From NCBI RefSeq assembly GCF_001685355.1, contig NZ_CP016438.1, positions 6,572,001 to 6,636,000 of the forward strand: 64,000 bases of DNA, written 5' to 3'. The notes beneath the pieces were generated by a model. That model was not told the origin of the DNA. It saw only the letters and a program-made list of their open reading frames with translations, and ran no database searches. Source of the DNA: Streptomyces lincolnensis. GTDB lineage: Bacteria > Actinomycetota > Actinomycetes > Streptomycetales > Streptomycetaceae. The translations under genes were made by a program, and so were the position numbers. Positions 57,102 through 64,000 of this stretch are shown here, one piece after another; positions within the stretch are counted from its first letter, which is position 1, and each line of letters begins with the position of its first letter.

Positions 57102-60100
57102 GTGAGCTCCTCTTCCTCCACCAGGCGCCTGTCGCACTCCCAGGTGCGACAGGGGAACCGTGGCGCTTACCGACTGGTGCGTACCCCGCCGGCCCGTCCG
57201 GACCCCCCTCGTCTGGACGCCGCACAGCGCTCCGTGGTTGACCACCGCACCGGCCCCCTGCTCGTTCTCGCAGGTCCGGGCACCGGGAAGACCACCACAC
57301 TCGTCGAGTCGGTGGCGGCGCGAATCGCCCGGGGCGGTGACCCCGCGCGCGTGCTCGTGCTGACGTTCAGCCGCAAGGCGGCCGTCGAACTGCGCGACCG
57401 CATGGCGTTGCGCACCGGAGGAGCGCGCGCGCCCCAGGCGACCACCTTCCACTCGTTCTGCTACGCCCTGGTCCGCGCCCATCAGGACAGCGACCTGTTC
57501 GTGGAGCCGCTGCGGCTGCTGTCCGGCCCCGAACAGGACGTCGCCGTACGCGAGCTGCTCGCGGGCCAGCCCGACCTGGAGCGGCTCGGCCTCGCGCACG
57601 TGCGCTGGCCGGACGAACTGCGCGCCTGTCTGACCACCCGCGGCTTCGCCGACGAGGTCCGCGCGGTCCTCGCCCGCAGCCGCGAACTGGGCCTCGGCCC
57701 CGACGCCCTGGATGCCTTCGCCCGCCGCATCGGCCGTCCCGACTGGCGTGCCGCGGCCGCCTTCCTCGCCGAGTATCTGGACGTCCTCGACCTTCAGGGC
57801 GTGCTCGACTACGCCGAGCTGGTCCACCGCGCGGTCCTGCTCGCCCACCGCCCCGAGGTCGCCGCACGGCTCGCCGAGCAGTACGACGTCGTCTTCGTCG
57901 ACGAGTACCAGGACACCGACCCGGCGCAGGTACGACTGCTGCACGCCCTCGCCGGCGGCGGTCGCACCCTGGTCGCCTTCGGCGACCCCGACCAGTCGAT
58001 CTACGCCTTCCGCGGTGCCGACGTGAACGGCATCCTGGAGTTCCCGCGGGACTTCCCGCGCGCGGACGGCCGCCCCGCCCCCGTCGAGGTGCTGCGCACC
58101 TCCCGCCGCTCCGGCGCCGCGCTGCTCACCGCGACGCGGCTGCTGACCCAGCGCATGCCGCTGACCCGTCTCCCCGCCGACAAGGTGCGCGCCCACCGGG
58201 AGCTGGCCCCTGTACGGGACGGTGGCCGCGTCGAGGTCTACACGTACCCGACCCCCGGCACCGAGCTGGACAACATCGCCGACATCCTGCGCCGGGCGCA
58301 CCTGGAGGACGGCGTCCCCTGGGGCGATATGGCCGTCCTGGTCCGCGCCGGGTCCCGCACCATCCCGACGGTCCGCCGCGCGCTCACCGCGGCCGGCGTC
58401 CCCCTGGACATCGACGGCGACGACCTGCCGCTGCGCCACGAACCGGCCGTGGCGCCCCTGCTGACGGCCCTACGGGCGGTGGCGACGGCGGAGACGGCAG
58501 ACACGACGGGGGCGGAGGAGGCCTCGGCGGAGGATGCGTCGGCGGAGGAGGCCGTCGAACGGGACGCCGAAGCCGTACGCGTCGAGGAAGGTGCCGTAGC
58601 AAGTGCCGTAGAAGGCACAACGGAGGACGTAGGCGCAGAGGACGTAGGCGCCGAGGGGCCCCCTCCCGACACGGACGAGCCACGATCCGACACCTCCTGG
58701 CTCGACACCGAAACCGCCCTGAGCCTGCTCGTCTCCCCCCTCGCCGGCATGGACGCCGCCGACCTGCGCCGCCTCGGCCGGGCTCTGCGGGACGAGGAGC
58801 GGGCCGCCGGGAACCCCCTGCCGCCGCCCTCGGACGAACTGCTCGCGCGGGCGCTGGCCGAACCGGAGCGGCTGGCCGTGCACGACCCCGCCTACGCGCG
58901 GGGCGCCCAGCGGCTCGGCGCGCTGCTCAGGAAGGCCCGCGAGCGCCTCGCCGGCGGCGGTACGGCCGAGGAGGCGCTGTGGGACCTGTGGGAGGGCACG
59001 CCGTGGCCCGCGCGCCTGGAGCGGGCGGCCCGGCGCGGTGGTGCGGCCGGGCGCAACGCGGATCGCGATCTCGACGCCGTGTGCGCGCTGTTCGCGACCG
59101 CCGCGCGCGCGGAGGAGCGCACCGGGGGCCGGGGCGCCCTCAACTTCCTGGGGGAGATCGACGCCGAGGACATCGCCGCCGACACCCTCACCCGGCGTGC
59201 CGTGCGCCCCGATGCCGTCCGCCTGATGACCGCACACCGCTCCAAGGGGCTCCAGTGGCGCCTGGTGGTCGTCGCGGGCGTCCAGGAGGGCCTGTGGCCG
59301 GATCTGCGCCGCCGGGGCTCCCTCCTGGAGGCCGACCGCATCGGCCGGGACGGACTCGCCGAACCGCTCACCCCGGGCGCGCTGCTCGCCGAGGAGCGCC
59401 GCCTGTTCTACGTGGCCGCCACGCGCGCGCGTGAGCGACTCGTCGTCACGGCGGTGAAGGCCCCGGCCGACGACGGCGATCAGCCCTCCCGCTTCCTGAC
59501 CGAACTCGGCGTCGAACCCAGGGACGTCACCGGCCGCCCCCGTCGCCCGCTGTCCGTGGCAGCCCTCGTCGCCGAACTTCGCGCCACCACGGTCGACCCG
59601 CGCGTCTCGCAGACGCTTCGGGAGGCAGCGGCCCGCCGGCTGGCCCGCCTCGCCGCGCTCGCCGACGAGGACGGCCGCCCCCTGGTGCCCTCCGCCCACC
59701 CCTACCGCTGGTGGGGCATGTTCGAGCCGACCGAGTCGAAGGTGCCACTGCGCAACCGCGACCAGCCCGTCGTGCTCTCCGGCAGCGCCCTGGACCAGCT
59801 GGCCAACACCTGCGCCCTCCAGTGGTTCCTGGGCCGCGAGGTGAAGGCCGACGCCCCCGCGACGGCCGCCCAGGGCTTCGGGAACGTCGTGCACGTCCTC
59901 GCCGACGAGGTCGCCTCCGGACACTCCCCGGCCGACCTCGCCGTCCTGATGGAACGCCTCGACTCCGTGTGGAACGCGCTCGCCTTCGACGCGCCGTGGA
60001 AGTCGGACCAGGAGAAGGCCAACGCGCGCGTGGCACTCGAACGCTTCCTGAAGTGGCACGTCATGGACCGCACCGGACGCACCCCGGTCGCCAGCGAGCA

Positions 60101-60587
60101 CGACTTCGACGTCACCCTCGAAGCGGGCGACGTCGAGGTGCGCATCCGCGGCCAGATGGACCGCGTGGAGACCGACGGCGAGGGCCGCGCCTACGTCGTC
60201 GACTTCAAGACGGGCAAACAGTCCGTGAGTTCCGCCGAGGTGGAGCACCACCCGCAGCTCGCCGTCTACCAGCTCGCCGTCCGCGAGGGCGCCGTCGACG
60301 AGGCCTTCGACGGCGTGCGCCCGGAGCCCGGCGGCGCCGAACTCGTCCAGCTGCGCCAGGGCGCCGCCAAGCGGGACGGCGGCGAGACCCTGCCCAAGGT
60401 GCAGGCGCAGGATCCCCTGAAGGGCGGGGCGGGGGAGGCGGGGGAGTGGGTCGGCGACCTGCTGGCCACGGCCGCAGGCAAGGTCCTGGACGAACGGTTC
60501 ACACCGAGCGCGGGCCAGCACTGCACGCACTGCGCGTTCCGGGCCTCGTGCAGCGCTCAGCCCGAGGGGCGGCACGTGGTGGAGTGA
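57102..60587 (+). CDS. adnA: UvrD-like helicase/PD-(D/E)XK nuclease, AdnA-type
   Basis: A 1161-residue SF1 helicase fused to a RecB-like nuclease, one subunit of AdnAB, the actinobacterial double-strand end resector. Walker A is AGPGTGKT (57-64), Walker B VFVDEYQDTDPAQ, motif III GDPDQSIYAFRGAD, and motifs VI regions VAATRARERL. The nuclease core is VVDFKTGKQ (about 1032-1040) and Cys905 (TCALQW) with CTHCAFRASC at the end, the CxxCx5C set expected for an Fe-S cluster. An Ala/Glu low-complexity insert (about 460-540) interrupts the second motor lobe. GTG at 57102 with a weak AGGA upstream. Confidence 0.88.
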   Translation: MSSSSSTRRLSHSQVRQGNRGAYRLVRTPPARPDPPRLDAAQRSVVDHRTGPLLVLAGPGTGKTTTLVESVAARIARGGDPARVLVLTFSRKAAVELRDRMALRTGGARAPQATTFHSFCYALVRAHQDSDLFVEPLRLLSGPEQDVAVRELLAGQPDLERLGLAHVRWPDELRACLTTRGFADEVRAVLARSRELGLGPDALDAFARRIGRPDWRAAAAFLAEYLDVLDLQGVLDYAELVHRAVLLAHRPEVAARLAEQYDVVFVDEYQDTDPAQVRLLHALAGGGRTLVAFGDPDQSIYAFRGADVNGILEFPRDFPRADGRPAPVEVLRTSRRSGAALLTATRLLTQRMPLTRLPADKVRAHRELAPVRDGGRVEVYTYPTPGTELDNIADILRRAHLEDGVPWGDMAVLVRAGSRTIPTVRRALTAAGVPLDIDGDDLPLRHEPAVAPLLTALRAVATAETADTTGAEEASAEDASAEEAVERDAEAVRVEEGAVASAVEGTTEDVGAEDVGAEGPPPDTDEPRSDTSWLDTETALSLLVSPLAGMDAADLRRLGRALRDEERAAGNPLPPPSDELLARALAEPERLAVHDPAYARGAQRLGALLRKARERLAGGGTAEEALWDLWEGTPWPARLERAARRGGAAGRNADRDLDAVCALFATAARAEERTGGRGALNFLGEIDAEDIAADTLTRRAVRPDAVRLMTAHRSKGLQWRLVVVAGVQEGLWPDLRRRGSLLEADRIGRDGLAEPLTPGALLAEERRLFYVAATRARERLVVTAVKAPADDGDQPSRFLTELGVEPRDVTGRPRRPLSVAALVAELRATTVDPRVSQTLREAAARRLARLAALADEDGRPLVPSAHPYRWWGMFEPTESKVPLRNRDQPVVLSGSALDQLANTCALQWFLGREVKADAPATAAQGFGNVVHVLADEVASGHSPADLAVLMERLDSVWNALAFDAPWKSDQEKANARVALERFLKWHVMDRTGRTPVASEHDFDVTLEAGDVEVRIRGQMDRVETDGEGRAYVVDFKTGKQSVSSAEVEHHPQLAVYQLAVREGAVDEAFDGVRPEPGGAELVQLRQGAAKRDGGETLPKVQAQDPLKGGAGEAGEWVGDLLATAAGKVLDERFTPSAGQHCTHCAFRASCSAQPEGRHVVE

Positions 60588-60692
60588 GCGCACCGGTGTG
60601 ATCAGTTGCACCACGCGTGCTGACCTGCGCTTCCTGCGGCCCGCGGGCCGATTCGTCCTCGACTGTCAGTGCCCGCCGCTAGCCTCTCCGTC

Positions 60693-63600
60693 ATGCCCGC
60701 CCGTATCACCGATCCCGATCAGCTCAAGGAGCTCCTCGGTATCCCGTTCACCCCGGAGCAGACGGCCTGCATCACCGCGCCGCCCGCACCGCAGGTGATC
60801 GTGGCCGGAGCGGGGTCGGGCAAGACGACGGTGATGGCGGCCCGCGTGGTCTGGCTGGTCGGCACCGGCCAGGTCGCCCCCGAACAGGTGCTCGGGCTGA
60901 CGTTCACCAACAAGGCCGCCGGCGAACTCGCCGAGCGGGTGCGCAAGGCGCTGATCAAGGCGGGCGTCACCGACCCCGATGTCATCGACCCGGACAATCC
61001 CCCGGGCGAACCGGTGATCTCGACCTACCACGCCTTCGCGGGCCGCCTGCTGGCCGACCACGGCCTGCGCATCGGCCTGGAGCCGACCTCCCGGCTGCTC
61101 GCCGACGCCACCCGTTTCCAGCTCGCCGCCCGGGTGCTGCGCGAGGCACCGGGGCCCTACCCGGCCCTCACCCGCTCCTTCGCCGACCTGGTCAGCGACC
61201 TCCTCGCGCTGGACGCCGAACTCGCCGAACACCTGGTCCGGCCCGGGACCCTCCAGTCGTACGACGTCGAGCTGCTGCGCACCCTGGAGGGCGTCAGGCT
61301 CACCAACGACGCCCTGCGCAAGGTCCCCGAGGCGGCCGCCGCCCGCCGTGAACTCGCGGGCCTGGTGGTCCGCTACCGCGCCGCCAAGCGCGAACGCGAT
61401 CTGCTCGACTTCGGCGACCAGATCGCCCTGTCCGCCCAGCTCGCGCAGATCCCCGAGGTGGGCCGCGTCCTGCGGGAGGAGTTCCGCGTGGTGCTCCTCG
61501 ACGAGTACCAGGACACGTCCGTGGCCCAACGCATCCTCCTGGCGGGCCTGTTCGGGGGCGGCACCGGACATCCGGTCACCGCCGTCGGCGACCCCTGCCA
61601 GGCCATCTACGGCTGGCGGGGCGCCTCGGTCGCCAACCTCGACGACTTCCCGGAGCACTTCGCCCACGCCGACGGGCGCTCCGCCACCCGCCAGTCGCTC
61701 AGCGAGAACCGCCGCAGCGGCGGCCGCCTCCTGGACCTCGCCAACGGCCTCGCCGAGCCCCTGCGCGCCCTGCACGCGGGCGTGGAGGCCCTGCGCCCCG
61801 CGCCCGGCGCCGAACGCGACGGACTGGTGCGCTGCGCCCTGCTGCGCACCCACGCCGAGGAGATCGACTGGATCGCCGACTCCGTCGCGCACCTCGTGGG
61901 GACCGGGAAGGCGCCCGGTGAGATCGCCGTCCTGTGCCGTACCGCCACCGACTTCGCCGGGATCCAGGGCGCGCTCGTCGCCCGGGACGTGCCCGTCGAG
62001 GTCGTCGGTCTCTCCGGTCTGCTGCACCTGCCCGAGATCGCCGACCTGGTCGCCGTCTGCGAGGTCCTCCAGGACCCCGGAGCCAACGCCTCCCTGGTCC
62101 GCCTGCTGACCGGACCGCGCTGGCGCATCGGCCCGCGCGACCTCGCCCTCCTGGGACGCCGCGCCCGGTTCCTGGTGTCCCACGCGCGCGTGGACGGCGA
62201 CGACCCCGACCGCCGCCTCGCCGAGGCCGTCGAGGGGGTCGACCCCTCCGAGGTGATATCGCTCGCGGACGCCCTCGACACGTTCCTGGAGACACCCTTC
62301 TACGGCACGGACGCGGAAGGGGACGACGACGGGCTGCCCTTCTCCCCGGACGCGCGCGTGCGGTTCGCCCGCCTGGCCGCCGAACTGCGCGACCTGCGCC
62401 GCTCGCTGGCCGACCCCCTGATGGACGTCCTGCACCGCGTCCTGACCGTCACCGGCCTGGAGGTCGAGCTCTCGGCGTCCCCGCACGCCCTGGCCGCCCG
62501 CCGTCGCGAGACCCTGTCGAACTTCCTCGACGTCGCCGCCTCGTTCGCGGCCGGCGACGGCGAGGCCACCCTGCTGGCCTTCCTGGGCTTCCTGCGCACC
62601 GCCGCCCAGTACGAGAAGGGCCTCGACAACGCCCTCCCGGGCGGCGAGAACACCGTCAAGGTGCTCACCGCGCACAAGTCCAAGGGTCTGGAATGGGACG
62701 TGGTGGCCGTCCCCGGCCTGGTCACCGGCACGTTCCCCAGCACGCAGGGCCGCGAGAAGTGGACCGCCCAGGGCAAGGTGCTCCCGCACGACCTGCGCGG
62801 CGACGCCGAGACCCTGCCCGACGTCACCTCCTGGGACTCCCGCGGCCTGAAGGCCTTCCAGGAGGCCATGAAGGACCACCAGCACACCGAGGAACTCCGC
62901 CTCGGCTACGTCACCTTCACCCGCCCCCGCTCACTCCTCCTCGGCTCCGGCCACTGGTGGGGCCCCACCCAGAAGAAGCCGCGCGGTCCGTCCGACTTCC
63001 TGCGGGAGCTGTACGACCACTGCGCGGCGGGCTACGGCGAGATCGAGGCCTGGGCCGACGAACCGGCCGAGGGCGAGGAGAACCCCGTCCTGCACCAGGA
63101 GTCCGCCGACCAGGTGTGGCCCCTGCCGCTGGACGACACCGCCCTGGCCCGGCGCCGGGCGGCCGCCGAGACGGTCCTCGCCCACCTGGAGGACCTCGCC
63201 GCCTCCCACACCGACACCCACCCGGCGGCCACCCACAGTCCGGACACCTACGACGACCCGGACTGGCCGACACCTCCCGACGAGGAGGAGCCGCCGTACG
63301 GAGAACCGCCTTACGGGGAGCCGCCCCACGAGGACGAGGCGTTCCCGGAGGCCTTCGAAGACGCGGCGGACGCGGCAGACTCCGCAGATCACGCGGGCCC
63401 CGACGACCCCGAGTTCTCCGAGGATCCCGGGCACGACGACTGGGACACCTGGACGACGGCCCGCCCGGCCGTCCCGCACCAGGCCACAGCCCCGGACACG
63501 AACGGCCACGCGGGTGCGCCCGAGGGTCCGCGCGCCCACCCCACGGAGCCCGACACCCGACCCGCACCACCCCGCGCTCGGGAGGACCGGCCCACCCGCC

Positions 63601-64000
63601 TCACCCCGGAGGAGGCCCGCACCCTCGCCTCCTGGGACCGCGACCTCGACGCCCTCACCGGCGAGCTCCTGCGCGCCCGCGAAGGCGTCACCGACGTCCT
63701 CCTGCCCTCGTCGCTGACCGCGTCCCAGCTGATGAGCCTGGCCGCCGATCCCGACGGCTTCGCCCAGGAGCTGGCCCGCCCGATGCCCCGCCCGCCGCAG
63801 CCCGCCGCCCGTCGCGGCACCCGCTTCCACGCCTGGGTCGAGTCCCGCTTCGAGGAACTCACCCTGCCCATGCTGGAGCCGGAGGAACTGCCCGGAAGCG
63901 AGGCCGAGATCGCCGACGAACGCGACCTGGAAGCCCTCAAGGACGCCTTCGAACGCACCGAGTACGCCCGGCGCACGCCCTACCGCGTCGAGGCGCCCTT
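60693..64000 (+). CDS. adnB: UvrD-like helicase, AdnB-type, C-terminus cut by window edge
   Basis: At least 1102 residues of an SF1A helicase, incomplete at the window edge. Walker A AGAGSGKTT, Walker B LLDEYQDTSVAQ, GDPCQAIYGWRGAS, and motif V/VI regions LTAHKSKGLEWDVV and YVTFTRPRSLL are intact. A long acidic linker (63180-63590, rich in Asp, Glu, Pro) leads to the start of the RecB-like nuclease (SLTASQLMSLAADPD, GTRFHAWVESRFEEL) that is still incomplete. ATG at 60693, 105 bases after adnA, so both subunits are probably co-transcribed. Confidence 0.88.
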   Translation, partial: MPARITDPDQLKELLGIPFTPEQTACITAPPAPQVIVAGAGSGKTTVMAARVVWLVGTGQVAPEQVLGLTFTNKAAGELAERVRKALIKAGVTDPDVIDPDNPPGEPVISTYHAFAGRLLADHGLRIGLEPTSRLLADATRFQLAARVLREAPGPYPALTRSFADLVSDLLALDAELAEHLVRPGTLQSYDVELLRTLEGVRLTNDALRKVPEAAAARRELAGLVVRYRAAKRERDLLDFGDQIALSAQLAQIPEVGRVLREEFRVVLLDEYQDTSVAQRILLAGLFGGGTGHPVTAVGDPCQAIYGWRGASVANLDDFPEHFAHADGRSATRQSLSENRRSGGRLLDLANGLAEPLRALHAGVEALRPAPGAERDGLVRCALLRTHAEEIDWIADSVAHLVGTGKAPGEIAVLCRTATDFAGIQGALVARDVPVEVVGLSGLLHLPEIADLVAVCEVLQDPGANASLVRLLTGPRWRIGPRDLALLGRRARFLVSHARVDGDDPDRRLAEAVEGVDPSEVISLADALDTFLETPFYGTDAEGDDDGLPFSPDARVRFARLAAELRDLRRSLADPLMDVLHRVLTVTGLEVELSASPHALAARRRETLSNFLDVAASFAAGDGEATLLAFLGFLRTAAQYEKGLDNALPGGENTVKVLTAHKSKGLEWDVVAVPGLVTGTFPSTQGREKWTAQGKVLPHDLRGDAETLPDVTSWDSRGLKAFQEAMKDHQHTEELRLGYVTFTRPRSLLLGSGHWWGPTQKKPRGPSDFLRELYDHCAAGYGEIEAWADEPAEGEENPVLHQESADQVWPLPLDDTALARRRAAAETVLAHLEDLAASHTDTHPAATHSPDTYDDPDWPTPPDEEEPPYGEPPYGEPPHEDEAFPEAFEDAADAADSADHAGPDDPEFSEDPGHDDWDTWTTARPAVPHQATAPDTNGHAGAPEGPRAHPTEPDTRPAPPRAREDRPTRLTPEEARTLASWDRDLDALTGELLRAREGVTDVLLPSSLTASQLMSLAADPDGFAQELARPMPRPPQPAARRGTRFHAWVESRFEELTLPMLEPEELPGSEAEIADERDLEALKDAFERTEYARRTPYRVEAP

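Noticed and set aside
1..64000. CRISPR arrays, transposases, phage genes or secondary-metabolite cluster genes
   Set aside because: None was seen. The helicase tail is the only strongly repeated region and it is coding.

Overview
The window is a high-GC actinobacterial chromosome segment, almost certainly from a Streptomyces. The signs are strong third-position GC, many GTG starts with GGAGG-type ribosome sites, dense gene packing, Streptomyces-typical families (DUF3117, DUF3107, DUF3152, DUF3492, DUF6758) and a gene order shared with mycobacteria (dapC-dapE-LOG-folP2-DivIVA-tag, then O-methyltransferase-sigE-rseA-htrA-tatB-mrp). It reads as core chromosome: no transposase, integrase, phage gene, CRISPR array, tRNA or rRNA was recognised. 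About 56 protein genes are supported, including a 50-residue gene, a 30-residue leader peptide and a 13-residue coupled upstream ORF. The first and last genes are cut by the window edges.

Layout. 1-6.5 kb: acetyltransferase (partial), ferredoxin FdxA, DapC and DapE (lysine/diaminopimelate pathway), two envelope proteins and a LOG-family protein. 6.6-9.9 kb: FolP2-like dihydropteroate synthase homologue, DivIVA-like protein, Tag DNA glycosylase, enoyl-CoA hydratase, DUF3117. 10-17.3 kb: an envelope-stress block (O-methyltransferase with an apparent ATT start, ECF sigma factor, anti-sigma factor, HtrA protease, TatB) and the Mrp Fe-S carrier. 17.3-29.2 kb: MgtE_N/CBS protein with DUF1003 protein, CorA, an MFS exporter, PHP phosphoesterase, MarC, a 50-residue protein divergent from an NYN protein, and an alpha/beta hydrolase. 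29.3-37.8 kb: DEAD-box helicase with a CTG start and a long repetitive basic tail, ferritin-like protein, TetR regulator, hydrolase and a DUF3152 metalloprotease-like protein.

37.8-43.5 kb: a peptide ABC importer (binding lipoprotein, two permeases, fused double ATPase) preceded by a probably leaderless Cys-containing leader peptide. 43.6-48.9 kb: a PelF-like glycosyltransferase, a polytopic membrane protein, a sugar-nucleotide epimerase and a spherulin-4 (GH135-type) protein, which together resemble a compact exopolysaccharide locus. 48.9-64 kb: MoeZ sulfur carrier activation, two paralogous lipoprotein peptidases, a pseudokinase/YbhN-type membrane protein, an alkyltransferase-like DNA-repair protein, and the AdnA/AdnB helicase-nuclease pair.

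How the parts may work together. Matches to the sigma-R consensus (GGAAT/C, about 18 bases, GTT) lie upstream of sigE, the 50-residue gene, the NYN gene and moeZ, suggesting thiol/oxidative-stress control of several separate units. The Cys leader with the peptide importer, and MoeZ, both point to sulfur economy. The sigma-E block handles envelope stress, and AdnAB, Tag and the alkyltransferase-like protein handle DNA damage. The most novel-looking unit is the PelF/epimerase/GH135 locus.
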